A stretch of 64,000 nt of DNA from assembly GCF_032854445.1 (NCBI RefSeq), contig NC_088301.1, positions 1-64,000 on the forward strand, read 5' to 3'. Of this stretch, positions 1 to 8,932 are shown piece by piece (positions within the stretch are counted from its first letter, which is position 1; every line of letters starts with the position of its first letter). Under the pieces are notes generated by a model. The model ran no database searches. It saw only the letters and a program-made list of their open reading frames with translations, and was not told where the DNA came from. Source of the DNA: Liolophura sinensis (Eukaryota > Mollusca > Polyplacophora > Chitonida > Chitonidae). A program made the translations under genes and the position numbers.

Positions 1-60
1 TGACAGGGCATGGTTGCGAGAATTGAGTGTTACATAGCACACTAGAGACAAAACAAGTGT

Positions 61-132
61 TAGCAGAGCGTGGTTTCGATCCACGGACCTCTGGGTTATG
101 GGCCCAGCACGCTTCCACTGCGCCACTCTGCT
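61..132 (-). tRNA. initiator tRNA-Met (CAU), unit 1, reference copy
   Basis: Initiator tRNA that carries Met to the start codon in the ribosomal P site. On the minus strand a 72-nt cloverleaf folds with a 7-bp acceptor stem, anticodon CAU, the initiator pair A1:U72, three G:C pairs 29-31:39-41 in the anticodon stem, C33, and A54 in the T loop. Internal promoter: A box TGGCGCAGTGG and B box GGATCGAAACC. A T4 Pol III stop lies 8-11 nt past the 3' end (plus-strand AAAA at 50-53). No CCA is encoded. A TATA sits 22-25 nt upstream. It diverges from the Gly gene at 299. All other iMet copies are compared with this one. Confidence 0.98.
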
Positions 133-298
133 GTTAAACGAAAGTGTCTGCGCTATACACAACACAATCACTACCGGCACAATTGCATCTGATCAAAACA
201 AGCCCGTGTTTGGCCAAAAAGTGCCAAACAAGAAACGCCAGATACTACTAGGAGGGTTCAAATAAACCTCTTGGCTGGATCTCACATCCTATAAGATT

Positions 299-370
299 GC
301 GTCGGTGGTGTAATGGTCAGCATGGTTGCCTTCCAAGCAGTCGATCCGGGTTAGATTCCCGGCCGTCGCA
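299..370 (+). tRNA. tRNA-Gly (UCC), unit 1, B box broken
   Basis: Glycine tRNA reading GGA/GGG, anticodon UCC. Compared with the unit 5 reference it has the invariant B-box/T-loop C56 changed to A (TTAGATT) and A69 to T, giving a T4-T69 mismatch in the acceptor stem. C56 is needed for TFIIIC binding, so this copy is probably not transcribed. CCA follows directly and a T4 stop lies 8-11 nt downstream. Confidence 0.85.
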
Positions 371-1364
371 CCAAGTATTTTATCACACGGACAGTTGCTC
401 AATAAACTGGAGAATGGTGACCCGCCATCGTTGCGGCAGTGGAATTTTACACAGCACAGTAGAGACAAAAACAAGCGTGAGAAAGGCGTCGTTTCCATCC
501 ACGGACCTCTGGCTTATGAACACACACCCCCAACACAACTTACGTTTTTCGGGAGGGACGAATGTAATTCCCTGTAATTTAGGCTGTAAAGTCTTTTTTA
601 TTTGCTGCCAGTCTGCAGATTTTCTTCTACAGGTATCAAAATGATGGAAATTGTCTAAGCTGTGAGCGGGTATGAGTTTTAATGATGAAAGTTTGAAATT
701 CTGGGCGAGAAGACACAAGGAGACAGGTGGTGATGAGTCTGCGAGTGACGTCTCCTTGACGTTGCTAGGCACACCTATGCTGCCGGCATAGAAAGGTCCA
801 GGATTTTCACCGTTAACCTGGGTCAAGATTTTTATGGCTTCTTTCTCACAGACTGGGCTAGGCATGCACCAAAGCTTATTGGCCACGAAATTTTTGGGAC
901 TGAGCTTCAGCGCTAAATGTTAACATTGTCGCTGAGGGAAAATAATGGAGGTGCGTGGCCTGTAGTGACACTTGTACCAAAACACGTAATGTGTCATTGT
1001 GTGCCCAGACTTTGCACCATCCCTAAAATATTTGGTGGGTACATCTGCGATGTGGTTTGCATTGGCATGGAACTTGATTGAGCAGTTATAAAACTTTTAT
1101 GTGCTATATTTTCCCCACATATCCGATTTGTCTAAATATGGACAAAAATGCTCTGTGGTTGAGGGTAGTACGGGTGTATGAGTAAGCTGAAACAAACACG
1201 GACAACGTTTCATCACTCCTGGCTTTTGAAATGTCTCTTTTTGGGGCTGACATTGGACAAATCCAATTACCACACAGACCGTTGTTGAGTATACTGGAGA
1301 TTTGTGACAAGGCATGGTTGCGAGAATTGAGTGTTACATAGCACACTAGAGACAAAACAAGTGT

Positions 1365-1436
1365 TAGCAGAGCGTGGTTTCGATCCACGGACCTCTGGGT
1401 TATGGGCCCAGCACGCTTCCACTGCGCCACTCTGCT
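1365..1436 (-). tRNA. initiator tRNA-Met (CAU), unit 2
   Basis: Identical to the unit 1 reference over 72 nt; T4 stop intact. Confidence 0.97.
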
Positions 1437-1602
1437 GTTAAACGAAAGGATCTGAGCTATACACAACACAATCACTACCGGCACAATTGCATCTGATCAA
1501 AACAAGCCCGTCTTTGGCCAAAAAGTGCCAAACAAGAAACGCCAGATACTACTAGGAGGGTTCAAATAAACCTCTTGGCTGGATCTCACATCCTATAAGA
1601 TT

Positions 1603-1674
1603 GCGTCGGTGGTGTAATGGTCAACATGGTTGCCTTCCAAACAGTCGATCCGGGTTCGATTCCCGGCCGACGCA
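1603..1674 (+). tRNA. tRNA-Gly (UCC), unit 2, anticodon-stem mismatch
   Basis: G39 to A breaks pair 31:39 next to the anticodon loop; G22 to A keeps pairing with T13. A and B boxes and the T4 stop are intact, so it may be transcribed but fold poorly. Confidence 0.88.
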
Positions 1675-2615
1675 CCAAGTCTTTTATCTCACGGACAGTT
1701 GCTCAATAAACTGGAGAATTGTGACCCGCCATCGTTGCGGCAGTGGAATTTTACACAGCACAGTAGAGACAAAACAAGCGTGAGAAAAGCGTCGTTTCCA
1801 TCCACGGACCTCTGGCTTATGAACACACACCCCCAACACAACTTACGTTTTTCGGGAGGGACGAATGTAATTCCCTGTAATTTAGGCTGTAAAGTCTTTT
1901 TTATTTGCTGCCAGTCTGCAGATTTTCTTCTACAGGTATCAAAATGATGGAAATTGTCTAAGCTGTGAACGGGTATGAGTTTTAATGATGAAAGTTTGAA
2001 ATTCTGGGCGAGAAGACACAAGGAGACAGGTGGTGATGAGGCTGCGAGTGACGTCTCCTTGACGTTGCTAGGCACACCTATGCTGCCGGCATAGAAAGGT
2101 CCAGGATTTTCACCGTTAACCTGGGTCAAGATTTTTATGGCTTCTTTCTCACAGACTGGGCTAGGCATGCACCAAAGCTTATTGGCCACGAAGTTTTTGG
2201 GACTGAGCTTCAGCGCTAAATGTTAACATTGTCGCTGAGGGAAAATAATGGAGGTGCGTGGACTGTAGTGACACTTGTATATTTGGTGGGTACATCTGCG
2301 ATGTGGTTTGCATTGGCATGCAACTTGATTGAGCAGTTTTAAAACTTTTATGTGCTATATTTTCCCCACATATCCGATTTGTCTAAATATCGACAAAAAT
2401 GCTCTGTGGTTGATGCTAGTACGGGAGTATGAGTAAGCTGGAACAAACACGGACAACGTTTCATCACTCCTGGCTTTTGAAATGTCTCTTTTTGGGGCTG
2501 ACATTGGACAAATCCGATTACCACACAGACCGTTGTTGAGTATACTGGGGATTTATGACAGGGCATGGTTGCGAGAATTGAGTGTTACATAGCACACTAG
2601 AGACAAAACAATTGT

Positions 2616-2687
2616 TAGCAGAGCGTGGTTTCGATCCACGGACTTCTGGGTTATGGGCCCAGCACGCTTCCACTGCGCCACTCTGCT
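2616..2687 (-). tRNA. initiator tRNA-Met (CAU), unit 3
   Basis: One change from reference, a G to A in the variable loop; stems and boxes intact. Confidence 0.95.
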
Positions 2688-2853
2688 GTTAAACGAAAGG
2701 GTCTGCGCTATACACAACACAATCACTACCGGCACAATTGCATCTGATCAAAACAAGCCCGTCTTTGGCCAAAAAGTGCCAAACAAGAAACGCCAGATAC
2801 TACTAGGAGGGTTCAAATAAACCTCTTGGCTGGATCTCACATCCTATAAGATT

Positions 2854-2925
2854 GCGTCGGTGGTGTAATGGTCAGCATGGTTGCCTTCCAAGCAGTCGAT
2901 CCGGGTTCGATTCCCGGCCGACGCA
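2854..2925 (+). tRNA. tRNA-Gly (UCC), unit 3, weak terminator
   Basis: Body matches the unit 5 reference. The usual T4 stop is replaced by TCTCTTATT, with no run longer than two T, so transcription probably reads on to the TTTT about 75 nt downstream. Confidence 0.95.
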
Positions 2926-3918
2926 CCAAGTCTCTTATTACACGGACAGTTGCTCAATAAACTGGAGAATGGTGACCCGCCATCGTTGCGGCAGTGGAAT
3001 TTTACACAGCACAGTAGAGACAAAACAAGCGTGAGAAAAGCGTCGTTTCCATCCACGGACCTCTGGCTTATGAACACACACCCCCAACACAACTTACGTT
3101 TTTCGGGAGGGACGAATGTAATTCCCTGTAATTTAGGCTGTAAAGTCTTTTTTATTTGCTGCCAGTCTGCAGATTTTCTTCTACAGGTATCAAAATGATG
3201 GAAATTGTCTAAGCTGTGAGCGGGTATGAGTTTTAATGATGAAAGTTTGAAATTCTGGGCGAGAAGACACAAGGAGACAGGTGGTGATGAGGCTGCGAGT
3301 GACGTCTCCTTGACGTTGCTAGGCACACCTATGCTGCCGGCATAGAAAGGTCCAGGATTTTCACCGTTAACCTGGGTCAAGATTTTTATGGCTTCTTTCT
3401 CACAGACTGGGCTAGGCATGCACCAAAGCTTATTGGCCAGGAAATTTTTGGGACTGAACTTCAGCGCTAAATGTTAACATTGTCGCTGAGGGAAAATAAT
3501 GGAGGTGCGTGGCCTGTAGTGACACTTCTGCCAAAACACGTAATGTGTCATTGTGTGCCCAGACTTTGCACCATCCCTAAAATATTTGGTGGGTACATCT
3601 GCGATGTGGTTTGCATTGGCATGGAACTTGATTGAGCAGTTTTAAAACTTTTATGTGCTATATTTTCCCCACATATCCGATTTGTCTAAATATCGACAAA
3701 AATGCTCTGTGGTTGAGGGTAGTACGGGTGTATGAGTAAGCTGAAACAAACACGGACAACGTTTCATCACTCCTGGCTTTTGAAATGTCTCTTTTTGGGG
3801 CTGACATTGGACAAATCCAATTACCACACAGACCGTTGTTGAGTATACTGGAGATTTGTGACAAGGCATGGTTGCGAGAATTGAGTGTTACATAGCACAC
3901 TAGAGACAAAACAATTGT

Positions 3919-3990
3919 TAGCAGAGCGTGGTTTCGATCCACGGACCTCTGGGTTATGGGCCCAGCACGCTTCCACTGCGCCACTCTGCT
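3919..3990 (-). tRNA. initiator tRNA-Met (CAU), unit 4
   Basis: Identical to the unit 1 reference; T4 stop intact. Confidence 0.97.
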
Positions 3991-4156
3991 GTTAAACGAA
4001 AGAGTCTGCGCTATACACAACACAATCACTACCGTCACAATTGCATCTGATCAAAACAAGCCCGTCTTTGGCTAAAAAGTGCCAAACAAGAAACGCCAGA
4101 TACTACTAGGAGGGTTCAAATAATCCTCTTGGCTGGATCTCACATCCTATAAGATT

Positions 4157-4228
4157 GCGTCGGTGGTGTAAAGGTCAGCATGGTTGCCTTCCAAGCAGTC
4201 GATACGGGTTCGATTCCCGGCCGACGCA
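4157..4228 (+). tRNA. tRNA-Gly (UCC), unit 4, A box and T stem altered
   Basis: A T to A change in the A box (TAATGG to TAAAGG) and C49 to A, which unpairs 49:65 in the T stem. Probably weakly expressed or unstable. T4 stop present. Confidence 0.85.
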
Positions 4229-5221
4229 CCAAGTATTTTATCACACGGACAGTTGCTCAATAAACTGGAGAATGGTGACCCGCCATCGTTGCGGCAGTGG
4301 AATTTTACACAGCACAGTAGAGACAAAACAAGCGTGAGAAAAGCGTCGTTTCCATCCACGGACCTCTGGCTTATGAACACACACCCCCAACACAACTTAC
4401 GTTTTTCGGGAGGGACGAATGTAATTCCCTGTAATTTAGGCTGTAAAGTCTTTTTTATTTGCTGCCAGTCTGCAGATTTTCTTCTACAGGTATCAAAATG
4501 ATGGAAATTATCTAAGCTGTGAGCGGGTATGAGTTTTAATGATGAAAGTTTGAAATTCTGGGCGAGAAGACACAAGGAGACAGGTGGTGATGAGGCTGCG
4601 AGTGACGTCTCCTTGACGTTGCTAGGCACACCTATGCTGCCGGCATAGAAAGGTCCAGGATTTTCACCGTTAACCTGGGTCAAGATTTTTATGGCTTCTT
4701 TCTCACAGACTGGGCTAGGCATGCACCAAAGCTTATTGGCCACGAAATTTTTGGGACTGAGCTTCAGCGCAAAATGTTAACATTGTCGCTGAGGGAAAAT
4801 AATGGAGGTGCGTGGCCTGTAGTGACACTTGTGCCAAAACACGTAATGTGTCATTGTGTGCCCAGACTTTGCACCATCCCTAAAATATTTGGTGGGTACA
4901 TCTGCGATGTGGTTTGCATTGGCATGGAACTTGATTGAGCAGTTTTAAAACTTTTATGTGCTATATTTTCCCCACATATCCGATTTGTCTAAATATCGAC
5001 AAAAATGCTCTGTGGTTTAGGGTAGTACGGGAGTATGAGTAAGCTGGAACAAACACGGACAACGTTTCATCACTCCTGGCTTTTGAAATGTCTCTTTTTG
5101 GGGCTGACATTGGACAAATCCAATTACCACACAGACCGTTGTTGAGTATACTGGAGATTTGTGACAAGGCATGGTTGCGAGAATTGAGTGTTACATAGCA
5201 CACTAGAGACAAAACAAGTGT

Positions 5222-5293
5222 TAGCAGAGCGTGGTTTCGATCCACGGACCTCTGGGTTATGGGCCCAGCACGCTTCCACTGCGCCACTCTGCT
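5222..5293 (-). tRNA. initiator tRNA-Met (CAU), unit 5
   Basis: Identical to the unit 1 reference; T4 stop intact. Confidence 0.97.
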
Positions 5294-5459
5294 GTTAAAC
5301 GAAAGGGTCTGCGCTATACACAACACAATCACTACCGGCACAATTGAATCTAATCAAAACAAGCCCGTCTTTGGCCAAAAAGTGCCAAACAAGAAACGCC
5401 AGATACTACTAGGAGGGTTCAAATAAACCTCTTGGCTGGATCTCACATCCTATAAGATT
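5294..5459. promoter_or_regulatory. 166-bp divergent tRNA spacer (unit 5 shown; present in every unit)
   Basis: Shared 5' flank of the two tRNA genes. A TATA (5315-5318) sits 22-25 nt upstream of iMet, a plausible position for a TATA-like Pol III upstream element. On the Gly side there is AAATAAA at 5421-5427 (33-39 nt upstream) and TATAAG at 5451-5456, very close to the gene; the latter is TAAAAG in units 15, 18, 20, 25, 28 and 31. In the middle, TTTGGC/GCCAAA (5370-5389) can form a small hairpin, 7 bp in units where the flanking base is G. The promoter role is inference; tRNA promoters are mainly internal. Confidence 0.45.
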
Positions 5460-5531
5460 GCGTCGGTGGTGTAATGGTCAGCATGGTTGCCTTCCAAGCA
5501 GTCGATCCGGGTTCGATTCCCGGCCGACGCA
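5460..5531 (+). tRNA. tRNA-Gly (UCC), unit 5, reference copy
   Basis: Glycine tRNA for GGA/GGG codons. 72-nt cloverleaf: 7-bp acceptor stem with A73, anticodon loop CTTCCAA (anticodon UCC), anticodon stem with two wobble pairs at 27:43 and 28:42, T stem CCGGG/CCCGG around TTCGATT. A box TGGTGTAATGG, B box GGTTCGATTCC (perfect consensus). The three bases after A73 are CCA, unusual for a eukaryotic nuclear tRNA gene. A T4 Pol III stop lies 8-11 nt past A73. It diverges from the iMet gene at 5222-5293. All other Gly copies are compared with this one. Confidence 0.98.
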
Positions 5532-5540
5532 CCAAGTCTT

Positions 5541-5683
5541 TTATCACACGGACAGTTGCTCAATAAACTGGAGAATGGTGACCCGCCATCGTTGCGGCAG
5601 TGGAATTTTACACAGCACAGTAGAGACAAAACAAGCGTGAGAAAAGCGTCGTTTCCATCCACGGACCTCTGGCTTATGAACAC
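5541..5683 (-). pseudogene. Relic copy of the iMet gene and its 3' flank (unit 5 shown; one per unit)
   Basis: This stretch aligns without gaps to 6427-6569, the iMet 3' flank plus the 3' two-thirds of the next iMet gene: 113 of 143 positions match by hand count. The tRNA-derived part (5639-5683) keeps the T arm, variable loop and anticodon CAU region; the D arm and 5' acceptor strand are beyond recognition. It starts 10 bp after Gly-UCC and recurs about 179 nt (tRNA part) past each Gly start, 163 nt in units with the 16-bp deletion. It is too decayed to be a functional tRNA and is best read as a relic of an ancient duplication within the unit. Confidence 0.85.
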
Positions 5684-6426
5684 ACACCCCCAACACAACT
5701 TACGTTTTTCGGGAGGGACGAATGTAATTCCCTGTAATTTAGGCTGTAAAGTCTTTTTTATTTGCTGCCAGTCTGCAGATTTTCTTCTACATTTATCAAA
5801 ATGATGGAAATTGTCTAAGCTGTGAGCGGGTATGAGTTTTAATGATGAAAGTTTGAAATTCTGGGCGAGAAGACACAAGGAGACAGGTGGTGATGAGGCT
5901 GCGAGTGACGTCTCCTTGACGTTGCTAGGCACACCTATGCTGCCGGCATAGAAAGGTCCAGGATTTTCACCGTTAACCTGGGTCAAGATTTTTATGGCTT
6001 CTTTCTCACAGACTGGGCTAGGCATGCACCAAAGCTTATTGGCCACGAAGTTTTTGGGACTGAGCTTCAGCGCTAAATGTTAACATTGTCGCTGAGGGAA
6101 AATAATGGAGGTGCTTGGCCTGTAGTGACACTTGTGCCAAAACACGTAATGTGTCATTGTGTGCCCAGACTTTGCACCATCCCTAAAATATTTGGTGGGT
6201 ACATCTGCGATGTGGTTTGCATTGGCATGGAACTTGATTGAGCAGTTATAAAACTTTTATGTGCTATATTTTCCCCACATATCCGATTTGTCTAAATATC
6301 GACAAAAATGCTCTGTGGTTGAGGGTAGTACGGGTGTATGAGTAAGCTGAAACAAACACGGACAACGTTTCATCACTCCTGGCTTCTGAAATGTCTCTTT
6401 TTGGGGCTGACATTGGACAAATCCAA
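5684..6426. other. Unit spacer without recognised gene (unit 5 shown)
   Basis: About 740 bp between the iMet relic and the iMet 3'-flank module, repeated in every full unit. No protein gene, snRNA, 5S or snoRNA is recognised. Visible structure: a perfect hairpin CTATGC/GCATAG with a 5-nt loop at 5935-5951, and TCAGCG/CGCTGA at 6067-6095 enclosing the palindrome ATGTTAACAT (6077-6086). The 52-bp indel separating the 1303 and 1251 classes lies in its distal part. The spacer is the target zone of both LINE insertions. Confidence 0.7.
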
Positions 6427-6524
6427 TTACCACACAGACCGTTGTTGAGTATACTGGAGAATTGTGACAAGGCATGGTTGCGAGAATTGAGTGTTACATA
6501 GCACACTAGAGACAAAACAAGTGT

Positions 6525-6596
6525 TAGCAGAGCGTGGTTTCGATCCACGGACCTCTGGGTTATGGGCCCAGCACGCTTCCACTGCGCCACTCTGCT
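6525..6596 (-). tRNA. initiator tRNA-Met (CAU), unit 6
   Basis: Identical to the unit 1 reference; T4 stop intact. Confidence 0.97.
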
Positions 6597-6762
6597 GTTA
6601 AACGAAAGAGTTTGCGCTATACACAACACAATCACTACCGGCACAATTGCATCTGATCAAAACAAGCCCGTCTTTGGCTAGAAAGTGCCAAACAAGAAAC
6701 GCCAGATACTACTAGGAGGGTTTAAATAAACCGCTTGGCTGGATCTCACATCCTATAAGATT

Positions 6763-6834
6763 GCGTCGGTGGTGTAATGGTCAGCATGGTTGCCTTCCAG
6801 GCAGTCGATCCGGGTTCGATTCCCGGCCGACGCA
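6763..6834 (+). tRNA. tRNA-Gly (UCC), unit 6
   Basis: A38 to G in the anticodon loop; otherwise reference. T4 stop present (CCTTTTAT). Confidence 0.94.
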
Positions 6835-7599
6835 CCAAGCCTTTTATCACACGGACAGTTGCTCAATAAACTGGAGAATTGTGACCCGCCATCGTTGCGG
6901 CAGTGGAATTTTACACAGCACAGTAGAGACAAAACAAGCGTGAGAAAAGCGTCGTTTCCATCCACGGACCTCTGGCTTATGAACACACACCCCCAACACA
7001 ACTTACGTTTTTCGGGAGGGACGAATGTAATTCCCTGTAATTTAGGCTGTAAAGTCTTTTTTATTTGCTGCCAGTCTGCAGATTTTCTTCTACATTTATC
7101 AAAATGATGGAAATTGTCTAAGCTGTGAGCGGGTATGAGTTTTAATGATGAAAGTTTGAAATTCTGGGCGAGAAGACACAAGGAGACAGGTGGTGATGAG
7201 GCTGCGAGTGACGTCTCCTTGACGTTGCTAGGCACACCTATGCTGCCGGCATAGAAAGGTCCAGGATTTTCACCGTTAACCTGGGTCAAGATTTTTATGG
7301 CTTCTTTCTCACAGACTGGGGTAGGTATGCACCAAAGTTTATATTTTCCCCACTTATCCGATTTGTCTAAATATCGACAAAAATGCTCTGTGGTTGAGGG
7401 TAGTACGGGTGTATGAGTAACCTGGAACAAACACGGGCAACGTTTCATCACTCCTGGCTTTTGAAATGTCTCTTTTTGGGGCTGACATTGGACAAATCCA
7501 ATTACCACACAGACCGTTGTTGAGTATACTGGAGATTTGTGACAAGGCATGGCTGCGAGAATTGAGTGTTACATAGCACACTAGAGACAAAACAAGTGT

Positions 7600-7671
7600 T
7601 AGCAGAGCGTGGTTTCGATCCACGGACCTCTGGGTTATGGGCCCAGCAAGTTTCCACAGCGCCACTCTGCT
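7600..7671 (-). pseudogene. tRNA-iMet pseudogene, unit 7, D arm broken
   Basis: Three changes in the D arm: A14 to T (inside the A box), G22 to A and G24 to T. These leave mismatches at 13:22 and 11:24, so the D stem cannot form normally. Anticodon CAU, T arm and terminator are intact. It follows the shortest unit of the array. Confidence 0.8.
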
Positions 7672-7837
7672 GTTAAACGAAAGGGTCTGCGCTATACACA
7701 ACACAATCACTACCGGCACAATTGTATCTGATCAAAACAAGCCCGTCTTTGGCCAAAAAGTGCCAAACAAGAAACGCCAGATACTACTAGGAGGGTTCAA
7801 ATAAACCTCTTGGCTGGATCTCACATCCTATAAGATT

Positions 7838-7909
7838 GCGTCGGTGGTGTAATGGTCAGCATGGTTGCCTTCCAAGCAGTCGATCCGGGTTCGATTCCCG
7901 GCCGACGCA
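7838..7909 (+). tRNA. tRNA-Gly (UCC), unit 7
   Basis: Identical to the unit 5 reference, with CCA and T4 stop. The next iMet gene is displaced by the minus-strand LINE. Confidence 0.97.
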
Positions 7910-8932
7910 CCAAGTCTTTTATCACACGGACAGTTGCTCAATAAACTGGAGAATGGTGACCCGCCATCGTTGCGGCAGTGGAATTTTACACAGCACAGTA
8001 GAGACAAAACAAGCGTGAGAAAAGCGTCGTTTCCATCCACGGAGCTCTGGCTTATGAACACACACCCCCAACACAACTTACGCTTTTCGGGAGGGACGAA
8101 TGTAATTCCCTGTAATTTAGGCTGTACAGTATTTTTTATTTACTGCCAGTCTGCAGATTTTCTTCTACAGGTATCAAAATGATGGAAATTGTCTAAGCTG
8201 TGAGCGGGTATGAGTTTTAATGATGAAAGTTTGAAATTCTGGGCGAGAAGACACAAGGAGACAGGTGGTGATGAGGCTGCGAGTGACGTCTCCTTGACGT
8301 TGCTAGGCACACCTATGCTGCCGGCATAGAAAGGTCCAGGATTTTCACCGTTAACCTGGGTCAAGATTTTTATGGCTTCTTTCTCACAGACTGGGCTAGG
8401 CATGCACCAAAGCTTATTGGCCACGAAATTTTTGGGACTGAGCTTCAGCGCTAAATGTTAACATTGTCGCTGAGGGAAAATAATGGAGGTGCGTGGCCTG
8501 TAGTGACACTTGTGCCAAAACACGTAATGTGTCATTGTGTGCCCAGACTTTGCACCATCCCTAAAATATTTGGTGGGTACATCTGCGATGTGGTTTGCAT
8601 TGGCATGGAACTTGATTGAGCAGTTTTAAAACTTTTATGTGCTATATTTTCCCCACATATCCGATTTGTCTAAATATCGACAAAAATGCTCTGTGGTTGA
8701 GGGTAGTACGGGTGTATGAGTAAGCTGGAACAAACACGGACAACGTTTCATCACTCCTGGCTTTTGAAATGTCTCTTTTTGGGGCTGACATTGGACAAAT
8801 CCAATTACCACACAGACCGTTGTTTTTTTTTTTTTTGAAAATTGTTGAATTTATTCCCAGATTGTCATCAAATACACAAGATTTCACAATACCCGGCTAT
8901 CACAAACTTTTGAAATCACAAGGCAGTCTTAA

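Larger units (their letters stand above)
1..8822. repeat. Tandem tRNA array, segment 1 (units 1-7)
   Basis: Seven units, each with iMet on minus, a 166-bp divergent spacer, Gly-UCC on plus and about 990 bp of spacer. Gly-to-Gly distances are 1304, 1251, 1303, 1303, 1303 and 1075 bp. The 1251-bp class lacks a 52-bp piece in the distal spacer; the 1075-bp unit (Gly at 6763) lacks about 228 bp, with a junction near 7338. The window opens inside a unit, so the array continues to the left. The segment ends where the minus-strand LINE begins, in the distal spacer just before the next iMet gene. Confidence 0.97.

Noticed and set aside
5850-5900. C/D snoRNA candidates (ATGATGA and GTGATGA boxes in the spacer)
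   Set aside because: No D box at a suitable distance with a terminal stem was found; such short boxes arise easily by chance.
5450-6046. 198-codon minus-strand open frame recurring in most units
   Set aside because: It reads antisense through tRNA-Gly and the iMet relic. Openness in many copies is not independent because units are homogenised, and differences between units are mostly amino-acid changing (T/A, T/K, P/S, A/V, G/V). No domain is recognised.
6264-6644. 126-codon minus-strand open frame recurring in units
   Set aside because: It includes a sense-strand reading of the initiator tRNA (RVAQWKRAGPITQRSVD), a common false protein. Its match to the relic frame reflects the duplicated tRNA module, not a gene family.
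8425-8466. Possible snRNA or spliced-leader Sm site (AAATTTTTGGG followed by a stem)
   Set aside because: The A-run/T-run is polymorphic (AAATTTTT versus AAGTTTTT) between units, no snRNA body or leader with splice donor at a sensible distance fits, and no U1-U6 motifs are present.
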